NCBI GenBank assembly: GCA_963798435.1
Contig: CAWCTF010000006.1
Span: forward strand, 630,155-694,154
Source of the DNA: JALHST01 sp963798435
GTDB taxonomy: Bacteria > Bacteroidota > Bacteroidia > Flavobacteriales > Flavobacteriaceae
Length of the DNA: 64,000 bases
Direction: 5' to 3'
Shown here in pieces: positions 1 to 9,900 of the stretch. Position numbers and translations under genes: made by a program. Every line of letters begins with the position of its first letter. The stretch's first letter is position 1. A model generated the notes under the pieces. It was not told the DNA's origin. It saw nothing but the letters and a program-made list of their open reading frames with translations, and made no database searches.

Positions 1-309
1 GGTTCTGAGGGTAGTGTCTAGGCCGAGATACCTTATTTTGATATCCTGGGCGGTTAAAAGCCGGCCTTCCTCTTGAAGCTCTTTTTTACAATCCCCTAAA
101 TCCTTATAAATCTCATCTAGGGTTCTATTAATTGATTTGGCATTTTTGACTTTGGAATTGACGCGCCCGGCTTCTGCAAATCAGTGTTCTTCATTAATTT
201 CAAGTTTGGAACTTATATCCACCGGGGTATTATCTAGTCTGGGTTCCCCGACGACCCAAATGTTAATGCTATTTGTTTATAGACCTTACTTAAGTATACC
301 ATAAAAACA
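1..309. other. Gene-free left edge
   Basis: No open frame with codon-like character or recognisable motif is seen on either strand. The stretch is AT-rich and full of stops. It ends at the first copy of a relic repeat found three more times in this half. I see no RNA gene or terminator here. Confidence 0.5.
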
Positions 310-352
310 GGACACGCAATAGAACACGTATCACGGCGTTTTGGTGCTTTCG
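310..352 (+). repeat. Relic repeat, copy 1 (GGACAC type)
   Basis: The copy begins with the tandem hexamer pattern GGACACgcaatagAACAC and ends with GGCGTTTTGGTGCTTTCG. The same two blocks recur at 15544-15586 in the same orientation, and the GGACAC block alone recurs at 5357 and 15145. Read on the other strand it gives paired GTGTCC hexamers, which could be recombinase arm-type sites. That function is inference. It directly abuts the decayed beta-propeller gene. Confidence 0.6.
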
Positions 353-768
353 ATTCCTAAAGAAAGGATTTCCTTGCCATTTGGACGCATTTCATTCGGC
401 TACGCGGTGAGCAGCACCTTTTGATTGCTTACATCAATATACATGGATTATAAATTTTGATTGCCATACTTGTCCGCACTGAACAAAACTTTTTTACCAT
501 CCGGTGAACATGATGGGTTTTCATCATTGTCGTAATAATCAGCCGGTCTTGTTTCCTTTCCGGAGATAAGATCCTTGTTATGTACTTTCCATTTATAGGA
601 AAAAATTGATATGAACAATAAGCGATTACCATCGGCCGGCCAAGTGGCATTGCCGGTAGATAGCGATGTTGCCCGGACCAGGGAATTCGGGCTTTGGGCA
701 CTACAAAATGATGAAAGAAAGAGCATAAAATGGGTAGAAATGATACTAGATCTTAATTTTAGGCCCAT
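350..768 (-). pseudogene. Decayed PD40/TolB-like beta-propeller protein fragment
   Basis: The open part (448-768) encodes a likely signal region ending near FCSAQ, then two PD40-type blades. The first is WPADGNRLLFIS. The second contains ENPSCSPDGKKVLFSA, which matches the N-P-x-(F/W)-SPDG-K pattern of TolB/WD40-like repeats. It stops right after NQNL. The next bases in another frame still read like propeller sequence (NEMRPNGKEIL), so the gene continued and has been broken by frameshifts and a stop before running into the relic repeat. A full PD40 protein would be several hundred residues long, so only the amino-terminal end remains. Function in life was probably a periplasmic propeller, but the copy is not expected to be functional. 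Confidence 0.6.
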
Positions 769-807
769 GTATTACGAATTAAAATATTGTAGTAATTTAC
801 TTTGAAT

Positions 808-3000
808 TTAATTAAAAATGGAATGTATCGGCAATGTTCTTATCCGTTGACCGGTGGCTGCAAAAATGGCATTGACCAATGCAGGTGCGGCGGGAGGCAA
901 TGATGTTTCTCCTAAGCCTTTGGGCGGCTTATCAGTTGAAACAAACTCAATATTCATATTGGGTACTTCCTCCATTCGAAGACATCTGTAGTCATGGAAA
1001 TTTGATTGTTTGGTAGAGCCACCCTCAATGGTTATTTCCCCATAAAGTGCTGCACCGAGTCCATCTAGAATCCCGCCTTCCACTTGTGCCGAAGCCCCGG
1101 ACGGATTTATTACAATCCCACAATCAATTACGACATCGACATTTAAAATACTCAATTTTCCATTTTCATCTATCTTTACCGTTACTACTTCGGCAACATA
1201 GGATCCGGAGTTCTTACAAGCTGCAAATCCTCTTCCTTGTCCAGAGGGCAAAGGTGTGTCCCATTTACTTATCTCCCTCACTTTATTTATGACCACAAGA
1301 AAGCGCTCCAGATCAAATGCGTATTCACCAACAACGGGAACCATTCTTGATGGCCCCAGGAATTTCAGGAAATAATCTATGGAATCCATTTTATTATAAA
1401 ATGCCAATTCATCCAGAAAACTATGCACGGCAAATGCGGTAGCGGAATGCCCCACCGCCCTCCATTGCCCCAAGGGCACATCGCTCAATACATGACCGTA
1501 TTCAAATTGAAGGTTGGGTACAAAACCCGCAGGAAATTCGTATTCATCTATTTCCGTACCGGCTGGCCCTCCCGACCTTCCCAGGGAGGTTTTTCGTGAA
1601 GCGTTCGCCAGAATGTGTCGCCACCCCGTGACCATGCCATCGGTTTCCAACGAGGCGGCAAGTTTTTGTACGCTTGCGGGTCGATACCAATCATGTTTTA
1701 TATCTTCTTCCCTAGTCCACGTAAGTTTTATTGGCCTACCCATCTTTTTTGAAAGAATGGCCGCATCCATGGCATAGTCAACATAGTACCTCCTTCCAAA
1801 ACCACCACCTATTCGAGGTAAATGTATTTTGATTTGTTCAGGCTTCAGGTCGAAGAGCTTTATCAAACCTTCCTGTAACGCTTCGGGGTTTTGTGTCGGG
1901 GCCCATACTTCGCAGCGTTCTGTCTTAAAATCAACCGTACAGTTCATGGGCTCCATTGTCACATGCGCCAGAAATGGAACTTCATATAGAGCCTCAAAAT
2001 TGGAAGTGGCATTTCTTTTTGCCGTATGTATGTTTCCATCTTTCCTTTCTATGGATGTGGACGTAAGTTGGGAATGAAAACGATCAAATATGCTTTTTGA
2101 GTTCTCCTTTCTCGAAGTTGAATTATCCCATTCCACATTTAGCTTTTCAGCACCTTTGAATGCGGCCCAGGTAGAATTTGCAATAACCCCAATTCCATTC
2201 ACAAAGTTTGGGCTATTGGGAGCAATGAGCCTTCCCCCATATTGTTTATTGTCTACTTCGATGATGTCTATGACACCATTCACCAATCTAGCCTCGGTGT
2301 CATCCCAAGAGGTTATTCCACCTTCAAAAACAGGGTTTTTAAAAACCGTAGCATACAGCATTCCTGGCAGTTTAACATCTATGCTATAATCCACCCCACC
2401 ACTAACTAGCTTATCCAAATCGACTTGTGGTATGTTTTTACCAACTATCTCAAAGGAACCAATTGGTTTGAATTCCACTTTTTCGGGCAATGGTATTAGC
2501 GAAGCCTCGAAAATAAGTTCTTCAAATGGCAGTTCATCACCTGATCTGAGATGTTGCACTTTACCGTTACTTGTTGTGAGTTCCGCTACGGGTTTATTCA
2601 TTTTATTTGCGGCAGCTTCAATGAGCGCATGCCTTACAAAAGCGCCGGCAGTCCTCATCAGATCCCAGTTCAGGACAATGGCGTAACTGCCTCCGGACCA
2701 CTGCTCTTTATAAATTTCCTCAAAGTCCCCTTGTACAACCTTTACCTTTTTCCAGCTTGCCCCCAATTCTTCCGCAAGTATCATAGGCAGGGCGGTTTTA
2801 ACTCCTTGTCCTATTTCAGGATTTTTGGCAATAAGGGTAACAAACCCCTCCGTATCGATTTTAATGAGGGGAGAGAACTCATAAAACACCGGTGACAATT
2901 TTTCCGGCTCGCATGATTGAATGTTTAGACCAACTATCATGGCTCCGCTGGCCGAAACGGTTAGTTTTATAAAATTTCTTCTATCCAGTTTGTTTTTCAT
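808..3000 (-). CDS. Molybdopterin-binding large subunit, isoquinoline 1-oxidoreductase (IorB) type
   Basis: This is a 730-aa large subunit of a xanthine-oxidase-family molybdenum hydroxylase, the usual length for the IorB class. The amino end carries a twin-arginine motif (RRNFIKL, residues 7-13) followed by a hydrophobic stretch ending in QSC, so the protein is likely exported folded by Tat and may be lipid-anchored. Aldehyde-oxidase/xanthine-dehydrogenase molybdopterin-binding signatures follow, including GGGFGRRYY in the middle. Near the carboxyl end KGLGETSLPP holds the glutamate (about E698) that acts as base in this family. Hydroxylation of an aldehyde or N-heterocycle is the family reaction, but the substrate here is unknown. 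The 2Fe-2S partner lies 280 bp upstream in the same direction. No separate cytochrome subunit is present. The frame is intact. Confidence 0.9.
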   Translation of the reverse strand: MKNKLDRRNFIKLTVSASGAMIVGLNIQSCEPEKLSPVFYEFSPLIKIDTEGFVTLIAKNPEIGQGVKTALPMILAEELGASWKKVKVVQGDFEEIYKEQWSGGSYAIVLNWDLMRTAGAFVRHALIEAAANKMNKPVAELTTSNGKVQHLRSGDELPFEELIFEASLIPLPEKVEFKPIGSFEIVGKNIPQVDLDKLVSGGVDYSIDVKLPGMLYATVFKNPVFEGGITSWDDTEARLVNGVIDIIEVDNKQYGGRLIAPNSPNFVNGIGVIANSTWAAFKGAEKLNVEWDNSTSRKENSKSIFDRFHSQLTSTSIERKDGNIHTAKRNATSNFEALYEVPFLAHVTMEPMNCTVDFKTERCEVWAPTQNPEALQEGLIKLFDLKPEQIKIHLPRIGGGFGRRYYVDYAMDAAILSKKMGRPIKLTWTREEDIKHDWYRPASVQKLAASLETDGMVTGWRHILANASRKTSLGRSGGPAGTEIDEYEFPAGFVPNLQFEYGHVLSDVPLGQWRAVGHSATAFAVHSFLDELAFYNKMDSIDYFLKFLGPSRMVPVVGEYAFDLERFLVVINKVREISKWDTPLPSGQGRGFAACKNSGSYVAEVVTVKIDENGKLSILNVDVVIDCGIVINPSGASAQVEGGILDGLGAALYGEITIEGGSTKQSNFHDYRCLRMEEVPNMNIEFVSTDKPPKGLGETSLPPAAPALVNAIFAATGQRIRTLPIHSIFN

Positions 3001-3279
3001 TACACGGTTTGTTTACTTTCTATTCAGAAGTATTAAAATTATATTGGGAAATGATGATTTATGAATACTTTCCCAAAAGCATATTTAGCGTCTTCGCTAA
3101 AATGTGGGCAGGATCGAACAAGCACACTACAACTATATCTAACCGTCCATTTCCTTAATATTCTGAAAAATTATTCGATCCCAATCTCACTATGTTCTAT
3201 TTTATGTGGGTATATAAAACCTGTTGACAATAACTCTCTCTAATTCAGCTTATAATCATGATGGATATACTAAATTTAA

Positions 3280-3744
3280 TTATTGATTAATTTGAGAAGT
3301 GGCGAACTTTATGGCCTTGCGTATCCTCATATAAGTACCACATCGACAAATGTTACCTGCCATTGCCTCGTTAATCTCAATATCGGTAGGGGTTTCATTG
3401 ACTGAAATCAAAGCGGCCGCAGACATAATTTGACCCGATTGACAGTAACCACACTGGGGTACGTCCATAAATTTCCAAGCTAGTTGTATTGGGTGGGATT
3501 CTTCCTTGGACAAGCCTTCAATGGTGGTAATATCACCATCCAACGCAGAAGCTACAGGAAAAGTACAGGACCTGATGGCTCTTCCAGAATAATGTATCGT
3601 GCAGGCACCGCACAATCCCTTTCCACAGCCAAATTTTGTACCGTTCAACCCTAGAAGGTCTCTGAGAATCCACAACATAGGCGTCTGAGGGTCGGCCGAG
3701 ACCACTTTTTTTTCGTTATTGATAGTTAAGGTATAAGATGGCAT
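3280..3744 (-). CDS. 2Fe-2S small subunit, isoquinoline 1-oxidoreductase (IorA) type
   Basis: This 154-aa protein has the two-cluster architecture of xanthine-oxidase-family small subunits. A plant-type ferredoxin fold carries C40, C45, C48 and C60 (GCGKGLCGAC). A helical domain carries C98, C101, C133 and C135 (QCGYCQSG and NICRCGTY). It passes electrons from the molybdenum site of the large subunit encoded just downstream. There is no signal peptide, which fits co-export with the Tat-bearing large subunit (known for this family). The gene comes first in the pair. The 280-bp gap between the two is longer than in a typical compact operon and contains no credible ORF. Confidence 0.92.
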   Translation of the reverse strand: MPSYTLTINNEKKVVSADPQTPMLWILRDLLGLNGTKFGCGKGLCGACTIHYSGRAIRSCTFPVASALDGDITTIEGLSKEESHPIQLAWKFMDVPQCGYCQSGQIMSAAALISVNETPTDIEINEAMAGNICRCGTYMRIRKAIKFATSQINQ

Positions 3745-3901
3745 ATATTACTTTTGAGTTCATAATTTAATTCGTATGGATCGATAAACTTAATTTATAA
3801 AATGACGGAAGGCATCCGGGATTTAAATCCTAAATTATTACTTAAACATTATAAAAAGTAATGATTGCAGTAAACGGGTGAAGATTTGATAGTGAATGGT
3901 A

Positions 3902-4660
3902 TTAATAGCTTCTTTTCTTAAAAAAAAGATTGATTTCCTTTTCGAAATTTCTACTGACCCTTCGTCTTGTACCATCTTTCATAATCACCTCAAGGTTGTA
4001 GTCGGCACCTCTGGAAAGGATGGAAACATAGTTAACGTTAATTATTGTCGATCTATGGATTCTTTTGAAAACATCGGAAGGGAGCACGTCGTGGAACGAC
4101 TTTAAAGATTTTCTCATAACAAAAATACCTTCTGTAGTGAAAAGCCTGGTATAGTAATTTTCTGCTGCCAAACAATAGATTTGATCCGATGTACAAAAGA
4201 ATTTATTGCCTCCTCGGGTCAATTCGATCAATAAGCTTGATTCTTCTATTTTGACCGCCAGTAATTTATCGATTACGAACCATATCAATCCGACATCAAT
4301 ACTCGTCCAGAATATAAAAAAATAGGGGTATACCCCATATTTGGTGGCAGGCATATCCAAATATGGACTAAAGTTTGAACTCAGAAGAAAAAACCATCCA
4401 AAATGAATTCCCACCCATACGATACCTGAACTGATAAGTATGGGCAAAATAAATTTGGAGCCATATTTATATATGGCTATTTTTTTAATGCCTTTATAGC
4501 CAATGACCCAGGGTGTCCAGATTGCGATTTGCCACAGTAATACCTGATAAAGGGAAACCTGCTTCCGTAAGTTTTCTTCCCGCCAATAGATCAATAGGCC
4601 TATGAGAATACCCATTAAGATCACTAAAGTAAAAAATCTTCTAATTTTCATACCACCCAA
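3902..4660 (-). CDS. Membrane-anchored LytTR-domain transcriptional regulator
   Basis: The 252-aa protein has four hydrophobic segments within residues 1-140 and a LytTR DNA-binding domain at about 150-252. Visible LytTR features are YCLAAENYYTRLF, then RKSLKSF, then FKRIHRSTIINVNYVSIL. The shape (membrane sensor fused directly to LytTR, no kinase or receiver domain) is common in Bacteroidota and suggests a one-component regulator that senses at the membrane. An alternative start is at MKIRRFF three codons in. It is transcribed in the same direction as the oxidoreductase pair and ends about 160 bp before it, so it may regulate that pair (inference). A related protein is encoded at 23076-23888. 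Confidence 0.85.
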   Translation of the reverse strand: MGGMKIRRFFTLVILMGILIGLLIYWREENLRKQVSLYQVLLWQIAIWTPWVIGYKGIKKIAIYKYGSKFILPILISSGIVWVGIHFGWFFLLSSNFSPYLDMPATKYGVYPYFFIFWTSIDVGLIWFVIDKLLAVKIEESSLLIELTRGGNKFFCTSDQIYCLAAENYYTRLFTTEGIFVMRKSLKSFHDVLPSDVFKRIHRSTIINVNYVSILSRGADYNLEVIMKDGTRRRVSRNFEKEINLFFKKRSY

Positions 4661-6037
4661 AAGTTAGGTAAATATATTTTTCATGCTATTTTTTTGTGAA
4701 ATTTTATTTAGAAAACACTGGCAAACATTATTTGAACTGTTTGTTCATTTTCGGTTCCTTTGGTTTCCAAAATTGGGGATTGTCTGGTTATCCAACCACA
4801 AATTGGCCGGTACTTTCTAAAAAAAATAATACAATTTTTATAGGTCTCTCTGTTTTATGGCTGAATAATTATATAAAGTGTTGGTTTTTGTTAGATACCT
4901 ACAAAGTTCATTATATCAAAAATTTGTAGTTATATATCCACCCAACCTCTAAACACCTTAGCCATTCCCACTCCATTAGATTCCGGCAAATACGCTTCTT
5001 ATCATCTGTCTTGGACACTGGCCCATATTTTGAACTTTCCACTTCGTGAACCCACCACTAGGGAAGGAATTATCTGCTTCAAGTCGTAAATCTGGGCTAG
5101 AGTCCGCTTGACCTGATATTCGTCTTTCTGTTTTTGTTCAGCTTCAAAAGAATACGAATTTTCACGCCTTTAGGGTTTTTGATATACCGCCCTACCCGCC
5201 ACCATTTCCTTTTTTGATGTCAAATCAACAACATTCATTCTAGGACGGCGGCTTTTTGTACTGTTTATATCTCAAAAGGTCATCATCCTATTTCCCTGCG
5301 AACCAAACTCCACAATCCATGTAGATATAGTATGTTCGAAAGTATAGGTAAGAATAGGACACGCAATAGGACATCTTCATTATGAAATTTATACCGATTT
5401 GGGGTGTTTTGGCAGTGTTTTTAAAAACTTTCAGTCGGGCCTGCCTGACGGAGATCATTTTCAATAATCGAAGTCAGGGTAGCAGCGTTAGAATCTTCGC
5501 CAATGAGAAAAAAATGAATATTGGGCCGATGCTGTGCAAGAAATAAATTTCACGAAGTTCTCTTCTTTAACATCTTTACGAGGAGAAGAGGTCATTCAAA
5601 ATGGTGAAAGTCTAAATCTTGTTAAGTTAGATACTTTCCTGACAAACTTCAAAATAAGATATGTTGTAAAATTCAAGTCAATGTATGACGAAGAATTTAC
5701 ACTAACCTATGAATTCTTGTTAGGGATCTCTTAAATAAGCGGGAAGTGTAAAAACCATACTTGATTAGTGCTTTTGATTTCATGAATAGGATTGGTGGGC
5801 CTCCAGGTATTACAGCTTAGACAAGCTCTAATCTTTGGGATTATGCGTCAGAAGGCAAAAAATTTAGTCAATAAAGCATTTCGCAGAGTTTTAAAAAAGG
5901 TTCGTTTTTTAGTACTAAACCCTGTCCAAATCAATATTGGCAAAATAAGGATAATTCGTTCGTGTAGAGTTGACATCGGTTTTTATTTCGCCTCATTTTA
6001 AAAAATATGAAATATTTTCTTATTGCAATTACCAGAA
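4661..6037. other. Long gene-free interval with relics
   Basis: This 1.4-kb interval contains no convincing gene. A short ORF on + (5534-5734, 66 aa) has no recognisable motif and no clear ribosome-binding site. On - the frame is open at about 5002-5169 without an ATG and reads like protein (for example KRTLAQIYDLKQIIPSL), suggesting the stump of a lost gene. Relic repeat copy 2 lies at 5357-5497. The whole interval looks like a scar left by insertion and loss of DNA. Confidence 0.5.
5357..5497 (+). repeat. Relic repeat, copy 2 (GGACAC type, long form)
   Basis: The unit begins GGACACgcaatAGGACA. It runs through GGGTGTTTTGGCAGTGTT and the block CAGTCGGGCCTGCCTGACGG, and ends near GTCAGGGTAGCAGCGTTAG. 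It is nearly identical to copy 3 at 15145-15314, except that copy 3 contains an extra hairpin of about 40 bp between the two blocks. The last part resembles the antisense 3' end of a flavobacterial tRNA (GGGGTGGCAGgattcgaa) but is degenerate. Origin as an integration scar is inference. Confidence 0.6.
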
Positions 6038-6763
6038 TCATGTCATAAAACGATATAAGTATGGGGCCTTATTCGAGGCACCCGTATATTTCTTTTCAAG
6101 CCTTTCAAGTACACCTAGGTCCAACATTTTCTTTTGAAAATTATTCCTTCGGTAGGGCCTGTCGTAAACTGTCTCGTAAAGTTGTTGTAGTTCTTTCATG
6201 GTAAATTTTTGTGGAAGCATATTGAAACCTAAAAGTTTTTTGTCAAGTTGCAAGCGCAGTGCATCCAAGGCCCATTTTACCTGTTCGTTATGATCACCTA
6301 TCATCTTTGGCAATGCGCTGATTTCATGCCAATCGATCGAACAATCAATATCCATCAGTTTAGGCACAACTTTATTGATGTTCACCAAGGCATAATAGCC
6401 TATTGAAACAAATCGTTGGGTCAGCCATTGCATAAATTGGTTATCCATACCCCATGTGTCAAATTGGGTCTGATTCAATGCGAGAATGCGGTCAATATCC
6501 TTCTGGTTCGTTCGTGGAACATCCCCGAAAACGTGGTACTGTTCCAGATAAATATTGTTAATACCAGTCCTTTCTTCCAAAATGCGCTTGGCAGCCTGGT
6601 CAATACCTTCATCTTGCAAAACAAAACCACTGGGCAAGGCCCAAAAATCTCCTTCGAAGTTCAGCTTCGGCACCAAGACCTTTAATTTTTTATTATCGTA
6701 GCCAAAAATTACACAATCTATTGAAAGCTGATTTATGAATTTATTGGATTTGAAGTCGGCCAT
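6038..6763 (-). CDS. Nudix-domain transcriptional regulator (NrtR/AraR-like)
   Basis: The 241-aa protein has an amino-terminal Nudix fold (about 10-145) and a carboxyl-terminal winged helix (about 160-240), the NrtR architecture. In Bacteroidota members of this group regulate sugar or NAD genes (family knowledge). The Nudix box is degenerate: G46 and E52 are kept, but the core reads R60-I61-L-E-E64-R65-T-G67. Two of the glutamates of the REUXEEXGU consensus are thus isoleucine and arginine. Hydrolysis is therefore unlikely and the fold probably serves to bind an effector. It is divergent from the ThuA/glycosidase operon across a 162-bp region containing a perfect inverted repeat. That placement makes it the likely local regulator of the operon. 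Confidence 0.85.
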   Translation of the reverse strand: MADFKSNKFINQLSIDCVIFGYDNKKLKVLVPKLNFEGDFWALPSGFVLQDEGIDQAAKRILEERTGINNIYLEQYHVFGDVPRTNQKDIDRILALNQTQFDTWGMDNQFMQWLTQRFVSIGYYALVNINKVVPKLMDIDCSIDWHEISALPKMIGDHNEQVKWALDALRLQLDKKLLGFNMLPQKFTMKELQQLYETVYDRPYRRNNFQKKMLDLGVLERLEKKYTGASNKAPYLYRFMT

Positions 6764-6861
6764 ACTATTTAAGGCTGGAATTTATTAGACAACAATATAT
6801 AAATAGATAATAGGGTAGCTACCATCTGAATACATTTAATTTTATAAATATAAAGAATATT

Positions 6862-6882
6862 ATTGTCTTTTTTATAGACAAT
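6862..6882. promoter_or_regulatory. Palindromic operator candidate
   Basis: A perfect inverted repeat ATTGTCT-N7-AGACAAT lies between the divergent Nudix-type regulator and the ThuA operon, just upstream of the -7 element of the operon promoter. A further half-site-like AGACAACAAT occurs near 6785 on the regulator side. Binding by the neighbouring regulator is inference. Confidence 0.55.
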
Positions 6883-6895
6883 ATAAAATAAATCC

Positions 6896-6903
6896 TATAT
6901 TTG
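6896..6903 (+). promoter_or_regulatory. Bacteroidota-type -7 promoter element
   Basis: TATATTTG matches the TANNTTTG consensus of the Bacteroidota primary sigma factor and lies 22 bp before the ATG of the 1263-aa gene. A clear TTG at the usual -33 spacing is not seen. The palindrome at 6862-6882 covers that position. Confidence 0.55.
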
Positions 6904-6925
6904 CCTAATTTCTAAACTGTTAAAC

Positions 6926-9900
6926 ATGAAGTTAAATACATTCTTCGTCCTTTGTCTAGTAGGTATATTTCTGTTCATTTCCTGTTCGGAAAGTCAAAAG
7001 ACCCACCTACTGGTTTTCAGCAAGACCGATGCCTTTAGACATGAATCCATTGACGCGGGAAAGGATGCCCTATCCAAAATGTCCAAGGAAAAGGAGTTTG
7101 AAGTGACCTTTACTGAAGATGCCGAACAATTCAGTGAAAAGGAACTGAAAAAATACAATGCGGTAGTCTTTTTGAACACAACAGGCAATGTGTTGAACGA
7201 CGAACAGCAAGGCGCATTTGAGCGTTACGTTCAGGCGGGCGGCGGATATGTCGGGGTACATTCAGCCACCGATACCGAATATGAATGGCCATGGTACGGC
7301 CAATTGGTCGGGGCCTATTTTCAGGACCACCCAATTGACCCCAGCAATGTGCAAAGGGGAAAATTTACCGTTACCCAAAAAGACCATTGGGCCACACAGG
7401 GGATGCCCGACGAATTTGAGCGGGAAGACGAGTTCTATAGTTTTAAGAATATATCCCCGAATATTAACGTGGTACTCACCATTGATGAAAAGAGCTATCA
7501 AGGAGGCTCCAATCCCGATTTCCATCCAATGAGCTGGTATCAGGAATTTGACGGTGGACGGTCTTTTTATACTGCGATGGGCCATACCAATGAAACCTAT
7601 AGCGACCCCTTGTTCCTCAACCATTTATGGGCTGGAATACATTATGTAATTGGAGGTGATTCACCAATACCCTTGGATTACGCAATGGCCAGGCCGGAAG
7701 AAAATCGGTTTACGAAAGTGGTATTGGCCGAGAAACTGGACGAGCCCATGGAGTTGGCCCTATTGGACGATGAACGTGTTTTGTTCATTCAGCGCAAGGG
7801 GGAAGTAAGAATTTTCAATACCCAAACACAAGAATTAAAGACCATTGCTAAAATCCCGGTAAGCCTTAAATATGTGAACAAAGAAGGAGAGGAATCGGTT
7901 GCCGAAGATGGACTACTGGGCCTGAACATAGACCCGAATTTTGCCAAGAACCATTGGATCTATCTGTATTACTCCACCTTGAAAGAATCTGCCAACGTCC
8001 TATCAAGATTTGAATTGAAAGGCGAGGAATTGGTCATGGATTCTGAAAAAATACTCTTAAAAGTACCCACCCAACGTGAACAGTGTTGTCATACTGGCGG
8101 CTCCATTGCTTGGGACAAGGTAGGTAACCTCTATCTTTCCACAGGCGACAATACCAACCCACATGGCTCCGATGGTTTTAGTCCAAGTGATGAAAGAACG
8201 GGAAGAAGTGCCTGGGATGCCCAAAAATCTTCAGCGAATAGCAATGACCTACGTGGCAAGATCATCCGTATAAAACCTAATGAAGATGGTACGTATAGCA
8301 TTCCCGAGGGAAACCTTTTTTCTGAAGGTACACCAAAGACGCGGCCAGAGATATATACCATGGGTCACCGCAATCCTTTTCGTATCTCAGTTGATCAACA
8401 TACTGGATTTGTGTATTGGGGCGAGGTCGGTCCCGATGCCAACGAAGCCGATTCCTTACGTGGACCTGCCGGACATGATGAGATTGGACAGGCACGGAAA
8501 GCGGGTAATTTCGGTTGGCCGCATTTTGTCGGGAATAATAAAGCCTATGTAAAATACGATTTTGCCAAGGAAAAATCTATGGGAAAATGGGATGCCAATG
8601 CACCAATCAATACTTCTCCCAACAATACAGGGCAAGAACAATTGCCGCCTGCACAAAATGCCTTCATCTGGTATCCATATGCGGAATCGGAAGAATTTCC
8701 CATGGTTGGCAGTGGAGGTAGAAATGCCATGGCAGGTCCTGTTTATTACTCGGAGGATTTTAAGGATGCCGAAAGGGCCTTCCCCAAATACTATAACGGC
8801 AAATTCTTCGCCTATGAATGGATGCGCGGTTGGATCATGGCCATCTCCATGGATGAAGAGGGCAACCTAAAATCCATGGAACGCTTTATGCCGAGTTATC
8901 GCTTTAGCAATCCTATGGACATGCAATTTGCGGCCAATGGCGATCTATATATGTTAGAATATGGTTCCGGTTGGTTTACGGCCAATGATGATGCCAGACT
9001 GGTCCGTATCGAGTACAATGGTGGCAATAGATTGCCCCAAGTTCAAATGGCCGCCGATAAAATGGGCGGGGCCGTTCCATTCGACCTAAAGTTAAATGCT
9101 GCGGGCACTGAAGACCCTGACAAGGACGATCTGGAATTTGTTTGGGAAATCTCCTCCGAAAATGGTTTTAAGGAAACCCTCAAAACCTCAAAAGCGGATA
9201 TAACGCTAAAGGATATCGGGGTTTATCAGGTAACCCTTACGGTAAACGATGGCAAAGGGGGCGTAAACAGCCAATCGATGGAAGTCGTTGCTGGCAACGA
9301 ACCGCCCAGCCTCAGTTTGGATATGCCCAAAGGCAACAAGACATTTTATGTGCCGAACACCTATTTGGAATATGATATAAAAGTTAACGATAAGGAGGAT
9401 GGTACCTTGGGCAACGGGATCAATGCGGATGAAGTGTCGGTTACGTTTGATTATCTGGCCGAAGGTTTTGATAAGATTGAAATAGCCCAGGGACATAGGT
9501 CTGCGGATGCATCCGCGGAATTTGCGGGCGGAAAAAGTCTGATGGATGCCAGTGACTGTATGGCCTGCCATAAACAACAGGAAAAATCTATAGGACCTTC
9601 TTATGTAGATGTTGCCATGAAATACAAAGGGGATGGCACGGCCGAAGAATATTTAAGCCAAAAAATCATCTCGGGAGGCGGAGGTGTTTGGGGAGAAGTA
9701 CCTATGGCGGCCCACCCACAGTTATCGGCAGAAGATGCGGCAGATATCGCAAAGTATATTTTGAGTTTGGCGAATGAAAAATCTAAAGCGGCAACCCTTC
9801 CTACGAAAGGTTCATATCCCACAAAGGTTAAACCAAGCGACCAAGGAAAAGGAGTCTATATCGTGCGGGCTGCCTATAAAGATAAAGGGGCTAATAATAT

